Of a stretch of DNA of 12,828 nucleotides, positions 6,303 to 12,828 are shown piece by piece. The stretch is from Pseudomonas sp. PGPPP3 (lineage in GTDB: Bacteria; Pseudomonadota; Gammaproteobacteria; Pseudomonadales; Pseudomonadaceae): NCBI GenBank assembly GCA_002256055.1, contig NKIE01000014.1, positions 1 through 12,828 of the forward strand, given 5' to 3'. Each line of letters begins with the position of its first letter. Positions within the stretch are counted from its first letter, which is position 1. Under the pieces are notes generated by a model that was not told the origin of the DNA, ran no database searches, and worked only from the letters and a program-made list of their open reading frames with translations. The position numbers and the translations under genes were made by a program.

Positions 6303-6965
6303 TTATTCGGCGACGTCGTCGTTTTCGTCCTCGACGTCAGCATCGTCATCCAGCAAGCCCAGCCACTGCGCCAGTACCAGATGAGCCTCTTCGATGCCCT
6401 GGCGCTTGGGCGCGGAGAATAGTTGGATGCTGATGGCATCGCCCCAGCCCTTGTGAATCTCCTGGCGCACCTTGAGCAAGGTGGTCTTCGCGGCGCCATA
6501 GGCCAGCTTGTCGGACTTGGTCAGCAGGATGTGCATGGGCATCTGGCTGGCCACGGCCCAGTCGAGCATCAACTGGTCGAAGTCGGTCAGCGGCTTGCGG
6601 ATATCCATCATCAGGATCAGCCCGGCCAGGCTGTTACGGCTGCCCAGGTAGGCTTCCAGGTGTTTCTGCCAGTGCAGCTTGAGCGGGATCGGTACCTTGG
6701 CGTAGCCGTAACCCGGCAAGTCGACTAGGCGGTGATCCTCGTCCAGACTGAAGAAGTTGAGCAGTTGGGTACGCCCAGGGGTTTTCGAGGTGCGCGCCAG
6801 GCTGGCGTGGGTCAGCGTGTTCAGCGCGCTGGACTTGCCGGCGTTGGAGCGCCCGGCAAACGCGACTTCGCGGCCAACGTCCGGCGGACACTGGTCGACC
6901 TTGGCGGCGCTGATGAGAAAGGTGGACTGTTGGCACAGTCCGAGGATCGGATTCTTGACTGACAT
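6303..6965 (-). CDS. engB: Ribosome biogenesis GTPase EngB/YihA (YsxC family)
   Basis: This is an essential cytoplasmic GTPase of the TRAFAC class needed for late assembly of the 50S ribosomal subunit. ATG 6965 ([20 protein letters not shown], 220 aa) is chosen because it starts at the family N-terminus and has GGAA six bases upstream. The frame stays open further upstream but without family sequence. The G motifs are all present: G1 GRSNAGKS (38-45), G2 region KTPGRTQ (61-67), G3 DLPG (82-85), G4 TKSD (149-152) and G5 SAPKRQG (184-190). The C-terminus is a strongly acidic tail ([15 protein letters not shown], 206-220) beyond the GTPase core. The gene lies tail-to-tail with polA across the sRNA and is divergent from the cytochrome genes, as in P. 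aeruginosa and, for polA-engB, in E. coli. Confidence 0.95.
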   Translation of the reverse strand: MSVKNPILGLCQQSTFLISAAKVDQCPPDVGREVAFAGRSNAGKSSALNTLTHASLARTSKTPGRTQLLNFFSLDEDHRLVDLPGYGYAKVPIPLKLHWQKHLEAYLGSRNSLAGLILMMDIRKPLTDFDQLMLDWAVASQMPMHILLTKSDKLAYGAAKTTLLKVRQEIHKGWGDAISIQLFSAPKRQGIEEAHLVLAQWLGLLDDDADVEDENDDVAE

Positions 6966-6980
6966 TAGGGGTTCCACAGG

Positions 6981-6997
6981 TGCGACTCGGTGTCGCA
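6981..6997. repeat. 6-bp inverted repeat in the engB leader
   Basis: TGCGAC (6981-6986) and GTCGCA (6992-6997) form a perfect inverted repeat around a 5-nt centre. It lies about 15 bp upstream of the engB start, just outside its ribosome binding site. It could be a small hairpin in the engB mRNA or a protein site. No T-run follows, so it is not a terminator. Confidence 0.4.
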
Positions 6998-7010
6998 GGG
7001 GGCGGTTTCG

Positions 7011-7039
7011 TTTCCGTTTGGACGGCTGCAGTATATAAT
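7011..7039 (+). promoter_or_regulatory. Candidate sigma-70 promoter for the cytochrome c5-c4 unit
   Basis: A perfect TATAAT at 7034-7039 lies 17 nt after a weak TTTCCG (7011-7016). It would start transcripts near 7046 and give a leader of about 106 nt for the cytochrome unit. TATGAT at 7074-7079 is a second possible -10. On the minus strand the same AT island offers TATACT (7035 to 7030) for engB, so this may be a shared divergent promoter. No FNR/Anr-type TTGAT-N4-ATCAA site is visible. Confidence 0.4.
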
Positions 7040-7151
7040 GGCGCAGATTTTGTGTGCGCTTTGTGCTTTCCCCTATGATGAAAATCTCGGGAGCGATTAA
7101 ACAGTCTGCGCGATAGAACGCGGAACGTTCCCAACCTGAGTGAGGCTGGTC

Positions 7152-7442
7152 ATGAAAAAAATGTTTATCGCGGCAAGCATTCTTCTGTGTTCGTTCAGTG
7201 CACAAGCGGCACAGGATCCGGAAGCCGTGTTTACCCGCAGTTGCGGCGCTTGCCACAACGGCCAGTTGCCAATGGCACCGAAAAAAGGTGATGCGGCCGC
7301 TTGGGAACCGCGCCTGAAACAAGGCATGCCAACCCTGGTCAAGCACGTCACCGAAGGTTTCAATGCCATGCCGCCACGCGGTATTTGCATGGACTGCACC
7401 GCCGAAGATTACCAGGCTGTCATCGAATGGATGAGCAAGTAA
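7152..7442 (+). CDS. Cytochrome c5-type monohaem protein, periplasmic
   Basis: A 96-residue exported c-type cytochrome that probably carries electrons in the periplasm. ATG 7152 is chosen because it gives [19 protein letters not shown] as a signal peptide (cleavage near residue 19-20) and has GAGG six bases upstream. A GTG twelve bases earlier would place four extra residues ahead. The haem motif CGACH is at 31-35, the likely axial Met is M73 in AMPPRG, and C79/C82 in GICMDC form the extra cysteine pair that marks the cytochrome c5 subgroup. It leads a probable operon with cytochrome c4 46 nt downstream. The partner oxidase or reductase cannot be told from the window. P. aeruginosa has an unnamed cytochrome gene at the same place. 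Confidence 0.92.
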   Translation: MKKMFIAASILLCSFSAQAAQDPEAVFTRSCGACHNGQLPMAPKKGDAAAWEPRLKQGMPTLVKHVTEGFNAMPPRGICMDCTAEDYQAVIEWMSK

Positions 7443-7488
7443 TCGGCTCGCTGGATCTCTCAACCCTTTGCCGTATTTGGATTAGCTG

Positions 7489-8094
7489 ATGAAGAAAGTA
7501 CTCGTGAGTCTGTTGTTGACCCTGGGCATGACCGGTTTGGCCCAGGCCGCTGGCGATGCCGCTGCTGGCCAAGGCAAGGTTGCTGTATGTGGCGCTTGCC
7601 ACGGTGCCGACGGTAACAGCATGGCGCCGACCTTCCCGAAACTGGCCGGCCAGGGTGAGCGTTACCTGCTCAAGCAATTGAACGACATCAAGTCGGGCGC
7701 CCGCGCTGTTGTGCCGATGACCGGCATGCTCAGCAACATGCGCGACCAGGATCTGCAGGACATCGCCGCCTACTTCGCCAGCCAGAACATGAGCGTTGGT
7801 GCTGCTGATCCGGCACTGGTGGCTCGTGGTGAAGCACTGTTCCGCGGCGGTAAGCTGGATCAAGGCATGCCAGCGTGCACCGGTTGTCACTCGCCAAACG
7901 GCGCTGGCAATGATGCAGCAGGCTTCCCGCAGTTGGGTGGCCAGCACGGTGACTACGTTGCCCTGCAGCTGACCAACTTCCGTGAAGGCGTGCGCACCAA
8001 CGATGGCGACACCAAGATCATGCGCGCCATCGCTGAGAAACTGAGCAACAAGGATATCGCTGCACTGTCGAGCTACATTCAGGGCCTGCACTAA
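7489..8094 (+). CDS. cc4: Dihaem cytochrome c4
   Basis: A periplasmic, membrane-associated dihaem cytochrome that passes electrons from the bc1 complex toward terminal oxidases (known for cytochrome c4 of other bacteria, including cbb3 oxidase donors). The 201-residue precursor has a signal peptide cut at AQA-AGDAAAGQG (after residue 20). Two homologous haem domains follow, with CGACH at 34-38 and CTGCH at 130-134. The expected axial Met ligands are in PMTGM (M77) and TKIMR (M178). The C-terminus ALSSYIQGLH is family-typical and the sequence closely resembles the well-studied P. stutzeri protein, with a shorter loop before the first Met. The ribosome binding site is weak (TGGA at 7 nt), so translation may depend partly on the upstream cytochrome gene. 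A strong terminator follows within 30 nt. Confidence 0.96.
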   Translation: MKKVLVSLLLTLGMTGLAQAAGDAAAGQGKVAVCGACHGADGNSMAPTFPKLAGQGERYLLKQLNDIKSGARAVVPMTGMLSNMRDQDLQDIAAYFASQNMSVGAADPALVARGEALFRGGKLDQGMPACTGCHSPNGAGNDAAGFPQLGGQHGDYVALQLTNFREGVRTNDGDTKIMRAIAEKLSNKDIAALSSYIQGLH

Positions 8095-8114
8095 GTCCTG
8101 AGCGTTGCAGCAGA

Positions 8115-8142
8115 AAAAAGGGTGGCTTCGGCCACCCTTTTT
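8115..8142. terminator. Intrinsic terminator after cytochrome c4
   Basis: GGGTGGC (8120-8126) and GCCACCC (8131-8137) form a perfect 7-bp stem with a stable TTCG tetraloop. It is followed by TTTTT (8138-8142) and preceded by AAAAA (8115-8119), which extends the stem. It closes the cytochrome unit and could act in both directions. Confidence 0.95.
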
Positions 8143-8157
8143 CTTTGCGCGGCTGGC

Positions 8158-8163
8158 TACAAT
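8158..8163 (+). promoter_or_regulatory. Possible -10 element for the dsbA operon
   Basis: TACAAT (5/6 match to TATAAT) lies 16 bp after the cytochrome c4 terminator, where a promoter for dsbA is expected. No convincing -35 hexamer is seen at 16-18 nt upstream. It would start a leader of about 66 nt containing the palindrome and hairpin described separately. Confidence 0.3.
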
Positions 8164-8171
8164 GCCGGAAC

Positions 8172-8221
8172 CTGTCGACAGCCGTCTGGTCGAAGCATGG
8201 TCTTGAGACCATCCCTTTTTT
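8172..8221 (+). promoter_or_regulatory. Palindrome and terminator-like hairpin in the dsbA leader
   Basis: CTGTCGACAG (8172-8181) is a perfect 10-bp palindrome. Next, ATGGTC (8197-8202) and GACCAT (8207-8212) form a 6-bp stem with a TTGA loop. CCC and six T residues (8216-8221) follow, ending just before the dsbA ribosome binding site (AGGAG, 8225-8229). GGTC at 8188-8191 could compete for the same GACC, so two folds are possible. It may be a weak attenuator or a leftover terminator; function is unproven. Confidence 0.4.
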
Positions 8222-8235
8222 GCTAGGAGTTAAGC

Positions 8236-8862
8236 ATGCGTAACCTGATCCTTTCTGCCGTTCTTGCCGGTGCCAGCCTGTTTGGCGTGGCCCAGGCCGA
8301 GAATATCGAGGCGGGCAAACAATACGTGGAACTGAGCAGCGCCGTTCCCGTGTCCAAGCCTGGCAAGATCGAGGTAGTGGAGTTGTTCTGGTACGGCTGC
8401 CCGCATTGCTACCACTTCGAGCCGACCATCAATCCGTGGATCGCCAAGCTGCCGGATGACGTCAATTTTGTTCGCGTACCGGCCATGTTCGGCGGCCTGT
8501 GGGATCTGCACGGGCAAATGTTTATCACTCTGCAGACCATGGGTGTTGAAGCCAAGGTTCACGCTGCCGTATTCGAAGCCATCCAGAAAGGTGGCAAGAA
8601 ACTCGCCAGCCCCGATGAAATGGCTGAGTTCCTCGCCACCCAGGGCGTGGATAAAGACGCCTTCCTGAAGACTTACAACTCCTTCGGCGTGAAGGGTCAG
8701 GTGGCCAACGCCAAGCGTCTGGGCATGGCGTACCAGATCAGCGGCGTGCCGGCGATGGTCGTCAACGGCAAGTACCGCTTTGACATCGGCTCGTCCGGTG
8801 GCCCGGAGCAGGCTCTGGACGTGGCCGACCAGTTGATCGCCAAGGAACGAGCGAGCCAGTAA
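8236..8862 (+). CDS. dsbA: Periplasmic thiol:disulfide oxidoreductase DsbA
   Basis: DsbA introduces disulfide bonds into secreted proteins in the periplasm and is reoxidised by DsbB. The 208-residue precursor has a signal peptide ending AQA before ENIEAG (cleavage after residue 21). The thioredoxin-like domain carries the active site CPHC at 55-58 in FWYGCPHCYHFEP, and the cis-proline loop GVPAMVVNGKY is at 170-180 (P172). These are its only two cysteines. The helical insertion of the DsbA fold lies between them. The start is firm: AGGAG lies six bases before the ATG. It follows a terminator-like hairpin and heads an apparent operon with the EEP hydrolase (16-nt gap) and DgcH. Known clients in pseudomonads include pilus, flagellar and secreted proteins; none is encoded here. 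Confidence 0.97.
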   Translation: MRNLILSAVLAGASLFGVAQAENIEAGKQYVELSSAVPVSKPGKIEVVELFWYGCPHCYHFEPTINPWIAKLPDDVNFVRVPAMFGGLWDLHGQMFITLQTMGVEAKVHAAVFEAIQKGGKKLASPDEMAEFLATQGVDKDAFLKTYNSFGVKGQVANAKRLGMAYQISGVPAMVVNGKYRFDIGSSGGPEQALDVADQLIAKERASQ

Positions 8863-8878
8863 GGACTGGCGCGCGGCC

Positions 8879-9760
8879 ATGCTGCGGCGCTGGCGGGTCG
8901 AACGAGCGGCAGGCCTGCGCCTGCCGCAGGTCAACTCGCACTGCGTGGACAGTAGCGGCTTGCCCGCCGATGGCCGCCTGCGGTTGCTCAGCTTCAATAT
9001 CCAGGTTGGCATTAGCACCGAGCGTTACCGCCATTATCTAACCCGCGGTTGGCAGCACCTGCTGCCGCACCCGGGGCGTAATGGCAATTTGCAGCGTATT
9101 GGCGAGCTCCTCGCCGACTATGACCTGGTGGCCCTGCAGGAAGTCGACGGTGGCAGCCTGCGTTCGGGCTTTATCAATCAGGTCGAACAGTTGGCCCTGC
9201 TTGGGCGTTTTCCCTACTGGTATCAGCAGCTCAATCGCAACCTTGGTCATCTCGCCCAACACAGTAACGGTGTGTTGGCGCGCTTGCATCCGCGGGTACT
9301 GGAAGATCATCCATTGCCTGGCCCTCGCGGTCGTGGAGCGATCCTGCTGCGCTTTGGCGAAGGTGCGGACGCGCTGGTGGTGGTGATGATGCACCTGGCC
9401 CTTGGGCCGCGCACCCGCACCCGGCAGCTGGCGTATATCCGCGAGTTGCTCGAGGGCTGCCGGCATGTGGTGCTGATGGGCGACATGAATACCCAAGCAG
9501 TTGACCTGCTGGAGAACTCGCCTCTGCGTGATTTGGGCCTGCTGGCGCCGCAAGTCCAGGCGACTTTCCCCAGTTGGCAGCCGCAACGCTGCCTGGACCA
9601 TATCCTGCTGAGCCCCGAATTAATTCTTGAAAGTGTGCGGGTACTGCCCTTGCCCATTTCCGATCACTTGCCGGTGGCAGTGGAAATTCGCCTGCCCCAC
9701 GCCCCCGATGGCGCGCAGCCGCCTATGCTGAATACGCCTCTCTGCGGACCTGATTTATGA
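8879..9760 (+). CDS. Endonuclease/exonuclease/phosphatase (EEP) family hydrolase
   Basis: This is a metal-dependent phosphodiesterase-fold protein of 293 aa with unknown substrate. The EEP motifs appear in order: SFNIQVG (N40), ALQEVDGG (E88), MMHLALG (H172), MGDMNTQ (D202, N204), LDHILLS (D240, H241) and SDHLPV (D262, H263). All expected catalytic and metal residues are therefore present. No signal peptide or membrane segment is seen, so it is probably cytoplasmic. The start at 8879 is uncertain: the only Shine-Dalgarno-like AAGGA overlaps the dsbA stop and is 13 nt away. Its stop overlaps the DgcH start as ATGA, so the two are translationally coupled. The family includes nucleases, phosphatases and phospholipases; sequence alone does not decide among them. 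Pseudomonads keep this gene between dsbA and dgcH. Confidence 0.88.
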   Translation: MLRRWRVERAAGLRLPQVNSHCVDSSGLPADGRLRLLSFNIQVGISTERYRHYLTRGWQHLLPHPGRNGNLQRIGELLADYDLVALQEVDGGSLRSGFINQVEQLALLGRFPYWYQQLNRNLGHLAQHSNGVLARLHPRVLEDHPLPGPRGRGAILLRFGEGADALVVVMMHLALGPRTRTRQLAYIRELLEGCRHVVLMGDMNTQAVDLLENSPLRDLGLLAPQVQATFPSWQPQRCLDHILLSPELILESVRVLPLPISDHLPVAVEIRLPHAPDGAQPPMLNTPLCGPDL

Positions 9761-11625
9761 GCATTGATAGCGAGCGCTGGAAAGCCAAATACCTGCAAAG
9801 CCTGGAAGATCAGGAGAAACTCGAGAAGCGCTGGGACGCCCGCGAGGACCTGTTGCGCCGTGGCCTAGTGCGCAGCAGCCTGGCGGCCGAAGGTACCGAC
9901 AAGGCGGTCGACCAGTGCATGCAGGAGCTGCGTGACATTCTTCGCCGCGACGACATGGACAGCGGCCTGGCCGGCCTGATCCCGCGTCTGGAGAAAGCCG
10001 TGCTGGACTCCGAGCATCGCCGGCAGGAGCGGATGGCCCAGGTCTCCAGTGCGCTGGGTGCGCTGGTGGGGCAGCTGCAGGAGTTGCCGCTGCCGCGCGA
10101 AGTGAGTAAGCCATTGAAGACCTTTGCCAAGCAGCTGGAAGGTCGCTCCAGCCAACTGCGTGAGTTGCCGGTGCTGCTCGGTGAGTTGAGCGGCCTGCAG
10201 CGCCAGGCCTTGGCCCTGCGTGAGGGGGAAGACCCCAGCCGTCCGGGTTTCTTGCAGCGTCTGTTTGGTGGTCGCGACGGCGGCGCTGGGGAAGCCTCGG
10301 CAGCTCCCGCGCTCGAAACAGGCGCCGAGCTGTTGCCTGTGCCGCAGGCCAGTGCTCCGGCTGTTGATTTACCGATGGACCTTGGCCTGGCCGAGCCTCC
10401 ACTGGCGCGTGTCGAAGCGCCGCTGGCGGTGTCATTGTCTCCCGTCCCTGCAGCACCCACGGGCACCTTGCTAGATAGCCTGCCGCTGCCTGCCGCCCTG
10501 CTTAGCGAAGAACCCAGTGCGTCGTCGGCCAAATTTGATGGCACGCCCGAGTACGCCCTGCCGGTGTCGTCGGAGCCGGGTTACAGCGCCATTGCCGAGC
10601 ATGTGGAAAAGGCGCTGGTGGAGTTGATTGACGAATTGCCCGTGCCGGAGCGCCATCGCCCCCAGGCCGACAGTCTGCGTGAGCGCATTCTTGCCGGCCT
10701 GAACCTGTATGAGTTGGTGCCGGTGCTGGATGACTTTGCCGTGCTCATGCTGGCAGTGGCCGACCTCGGCCAGCGCGAGTTTGAGGGCTATCTCAAACAA
10801 CTCAACGAGCGCCTGTCGTCCTTCCAGAACAACCTGCAGGATGCCCACGAAGGCTACGCCGACTCCATGAGTGCGGCCCGAGAGCTGGACAGCGAGTTGC
10901 GCCAGCAGGTTGGCGGCCTGCACAGCAGCGTGCAGGAAGCGACTGATCTCAACAGCCTGAAAGAAGTGGTGGAGAACCGTCTGGACGGTCTGCTCAGCAC
11001 CATGGATCAGTATCAGCGCCAGCGCGGCGAGTTGGAGCATGCCCTAAGCGGGCGCCTGCAAACCTTGGTCGAGCGTGTGGCGAGCATGGAGCAGGAAGCC
11101 AAGGGCTTTCGCGATCATATCGAAGAGCAACGGCAGAAGGCCCTCACCGACCCCCTTACCGGCTTGCCCAATCGGGCGGCCTGGGACGAGCGTTGCGAGC
11201 TGGAAGTGGCGCGGTGGCAGCGCTATGGCGGCGAGCTGCTGATGGCCGTGCTGGACATCGACTTCTTCAAGCGCATCAACGACAACTATGGCCACCTGGC
11301 CGGCGACAAAGTGCTGAAAATCATCGCCACCGAGCTGGCCAAGCGTCTGCGCAAGACCGACTTTATCGCCCGCTTTGGCGGCGAGGAGTTTGTGCTGCTG
11401 ATCCCGAGTACGCCGCTGGAAGGTGCCCAGCAATTGCTGGAGACGCTGCGTACGGCGATCGAGAGCTGTCCGTTCCACTTCAAGGGCGAGCGGGTCACTA
11501 TCACCCTGTCGGCGGGGGTCAGTGCTTTTGCTGCAGGTGAACGCGCGGAGCAGGTGTTCGAGCGTGCCGATCAGGCCCTATACCGAGCTAAACGCAGTGG
11601 TCGCAACCGTATCGAAGTTGGCTAA
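9757..11625 (+). CDS. dgcH: Diguanylate cyclase DgcH (soluble GGDEF protein)
   Basis: DgcH makes the second messenger cyclic di-GMP from two GTP. The 622-residue protein has no transmembrane segment or signal peptide. Residues 1-160 are a charged, helix-rich region with coiled-coil character. Residues about 172-275 are a Pro/Ala/Leu-rich linker. Residues 276-460 are a second helical region leading into a long signalling helix ([21 protein letters not shown]). The GGDEF domain runs from about 461 to 622, opening with DPLTGLPNR (465-473). The metal aspartate is D500 in [12 protein letters not shown], the active-site loop is GGEEF (541-545), and the inhibitory I-site RxxD (R532-D535) stands five residues ahead, so product inhibition is expected. 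No EAL domain is present. It is coupled to the EEP gene by a 4-nt overlap. P. aeruginosa DgcH (PA5487), described as broadly conserved in the genus, sits in the same context. The input sensed by its N-terminal part is unknown. Confidence 0.93.
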   Translation: MSIDSERWKAKYLQSLEDQEKLEKRWDAREDLLRRGLVRSSLAAEGTDKAVDQCMQELRDILRRDDMDSGLAGLIPRLEKAVLDSEHRRQERMAQVSSALGALVGQLQELPLPREVSKPLKTFAKQLEGRSSQLRELPVLLGELSGLQRQALALREGEDPSRPGFLQRLFGGRDGGAGEASAAPALETGAELLPVPQASAPAVDLPMDLGLAEPPLARVEAPLAVSLSPVPAAPTGTLLDSLPLPAALLSEEPSASSAKFDGTPEYALPVSSEPGYSAIAEHVEKALVELIDELPVPERHRPQADSLRERILAGLNLYELVPVLDDFAVLMLAVADLGQREFEGYLKQLNERLSSFQNNLQDAHEGYADSMSAARELDSELRQQVGGLHSSVQEATDLNSLKEVVENRLDGLLSTMDQYQRQRGELEHALSGRLQTLVERVASMEQEAKGFRDHIEEQRQKALTDPLTGLPNRAAWDERCELEVARWQRYGGELLMAVLDIDFFKRINDNYGHLAGDKVLKIIATELAKRLRKTDFIARFGGEEFVLLIPSTPLEGAQQLLETLRTAIESCPFHFKGERVTITLSAGVSAFAAGERAEQVFERADQALYRAKRSGRNRIEVG

Positions 11626-11641
11626 GTTGCGCTGACCGTTT

Positions 11642-12828
11642 TCAGGCAGCGCTGGGCAAGTACGGATGCCAGGTTTCTGGAATCTGCTCCAGGCGTGGGT
11701 AGTTAAGGGCCTTGAGCTGCAGCTGACTGAGTAGAAACGGCGTATGGCGCAGGTGCGGCGGCACGTTGCGCAGCTCCGGCAACCAGAGGCTGACGTAAGA
11801 GGCGTCCGGGTCGTACTGACGGGCTTGACGCAGGGCGTTGAATAGCCGCCCGTGGCGGGGATCGCTGCCCACGCCTGCCAAGTAGGCCCAGTTGCCCCAA
11901 TTGCTGGCCGGGTCGTAATCCAGCAGATGCTCCTCGAACCAGGCCGCGCCATGGCGCCAGTCCTGCTGCAGGTCGTTGACCAGATAGCTGGCAACGATCT
12001 GCCGACCGCGGTTGGACATAAACCCGGTGGCCGCCAGTTCGCGCATGCAGGCATCCACCAGCGGCATGCCGGTACGTCCCTGGCACCACTGCTGGAAGCG
12101 CTCGTCCACTTGCTGCGGTGCGCGTGCGGTGGCCTTCAGGCCACCCGCGCGGAACAGCGCACTGCCATGACGCACCAGGGTCCAGCGAAAGAACTCTCGC
12201 CAGAGCAGCTCAACCCACAACCAGTAAGTTGAATCATTGCGGCCAAACTGCGACTCATGGCGGCGTAGCTCGGCGATGGCCCGGCGCGGTGACAGGCTGC
12301 CGTTGGCCAGCCAGGGTGAGAATTTCGACGAATATTCGCTGCCGATCATGCCGTTACGCGTGTCCTTGTAGTGGCGCACGTTTTGGCTCTCCCACAGGTA
12401 ATCGCGCAGTCGGGCACTGGCCGCCGCCTCGCCGCCGGAGAAGGGAAAGGCACTGGCCGCCACGCTTAGCGGCTCGCCCAGGCCCAACTGCGACAGAGTC
12501 GGCAATGGCGTCAGTAGTGCCTCACTGCCCTCTGGCAAGACTGGCAGGTAGTCGGGGGCGGGTTGCGGCTGGAACACCTGCAGCCCCTGCTCGATCAGGG
12601 TGCGAAACTGGGTAAAAACCGCCGGCAGTTCGGCCACCGGGCAGGGCAGTTGATCGCGGCGCAGCAAACCATTGCCCGCTTGCTCCCACAGCGCCACGCT
12701 GCCCAACCGGGCGCGCACCTGCTGCAGCTGTTGGCGCTCCTGGGGGGCGATTTCCTCTAGGGTCAGGACTTCCTGCAGGTTAAAGCGCTCGACCAGTTGT
12801 GGGATCAGTTGTTCGGCGCGTCCTTGTA
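11642..12828 (-). CDS. Cryptochrome DASH / DNA photolyase family protein (5' end outside window)
   Basis: A flavoprotein of the photolyase/cryptochrome superfamily; DASH members repair single-stranded cyclobutane dimers with blue light and bind FAD plus an antenna folate. The visible 394 C-terminal residues read in from the window edge with GRAEQLIPQLVERFNLQEVL; the start codon and most of the antenna domain are missing. The FAD-binding domain shows SSKFSPWLANGSLSPRRAI, TYWLWVELLWREFFRW, then GRTGMPLVDACMRELAATGF with MSNRGRQIVASYLVNDL and DYDPASNWGNWAYLAGVG, all in the DASH pattern. The Trp-rich helices could supply the photoreduction chain. The stop is 16 bp from that of DgcH, with which it is convergent; no clear terminator lies between. 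DASH is preferred over class I CPD photolyase because of the GFMSNRGRQ and LDYDP segments. Confidence 0.9.
   Translation of the reverse strand, partial: QGRAEQLIPQLVERFNLQEVLTLEEIAPQERQQLQQVRARLGSVALWEQAGNGLLRRDQLPCPVAELPAVFTQFRTLIEQGLQVFQPQPAPDYLPVLPEGSEALLTPLPTLSQLGLGEPLSVAASAFPFSGGEAAASARLRDYLWESQNVRHYKDTRNGMIGSEYSSKFSPWLANGSLSPRRAIAELRRHESQFGRNDSTYWLWVELLWREFFRWTLVRHGSALFRAGGLKATARAPQQVDERFQQWCQGRTGMPLVDACMRELAATGFMSNRGRQIVASYLVNDLQQDWRHGAAWFEEHLLDYDPASNWGNWAYLAGVGSDPRHGRLFNALRQARQYDPDASYVSLWLPELRNVPPHLRHTPFLLSQLQLKALNYPRLEQIPETWHPYLPSAA

Noticed and set aside
6194..6433. Small plus-strand open frame starting in the polA-engB gap
   Set aside because: It runs through the sRNA terminator and into the antisense of engB, and its product is Arg-rich with no family features.
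6966..7463. Upstream extension of the engB frame
   Set aside because: It crosses the divergent promoter region and the antisense of the cytochrome c5 gene. Family sequence and the GGAA site start at 6965.
11629..11652. GCGCTG/CAGCGC inverted repeat between dgcH and the cryptochrome gene
   Set aside because: The loop is 12 nt, no T-run follows on either strand and the right arm lies in the cryptochrome coding sequence, so a terminator call is not supported.
1..12828. Mobile elements, CRISPR arrays, REP-type repeats, tRNA or rRNA genes
   Set aside because: I read for inverted-repeat ends, transposase motifs, regular spaced repeats and cloverleaf patterns and saw none. Gene order is that of a conserved chromosomal block.

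Overview
The window looks like a chromosomal core segment from a Pseudomonas species (Gammaproteobacteria). The evidence is a clearly GC-rich composition, Pseudomonas-type protein sequences, and a gene order that I recall from P. aeruginosa: zur/znuC divergent from znuA, then homoserine kinase, a DUF2782 protein, polA, engB, two c-type cytochromes, dsbA, an EEP-family hydrolase and the diguanylate cyclase DgcH. I see no insertion sequence, prophage, CRISPR array, tRNA or rRNA. Every stretch longer than 200 bp holds a gene.

Region 1 (1-1895) is zinc homeostasis. The 3'-truncated znuC and the repressor gene zur lie on the minus strand and overlap by 4 nt. The periplasmic zinc-binding protein gene znuA reads the other way. 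A perfect GTTAT-TCT-ATAAC Zur-type operator sits between them and overlaps -10-like sequences facing both ways, so one zinc-loaded Zur dimer could shut both units.

Region 2 (1902-6302) holds a minus-strand pair (DUF2782 exported protein, then the APH-type homoserine kinase thrB) and the plus-strand DNA polymerase I gene polA. The 193-bp gap between polA and engB carries a small-RNA gene in the place where enterobacteria encode Spot 42 and P. aeruginosa encodes ErsA. It has a textbook AlgU (sigma-22) promoter and a strong intrinsic terminator.

Region 3 (6303-8142) is the ribosome-assembly GTPase engB on the minus strand, divergent from a two-gene unit for a cytochrome c5-type protein and the dihaem cytochrome c4. 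That unit ends in a near-perfect terminator.

Region 4 (8158-11625) is an apparent operon of dsbA (periplasmic thiol oxidase), an EEP-fold hydrolase and the soluble GGDEF protein DgcH; the last two overlap by ATGA. A short palindrome and a terminator-like hairpin lie in the dsbA leader.

Region 5 (11642-end) is a convergent cryptochrome DASH/photolyase gene whose 5' end lies outside the window.

No unknown multi-gene system is evident. The least ordinary items are the ErsA-like sRNA, the hairpins ahead of dsbA, a Val-to-Gly change next to the catalytic Asp of PolA motif C, and a hexamer-repeat tail on ThrB.
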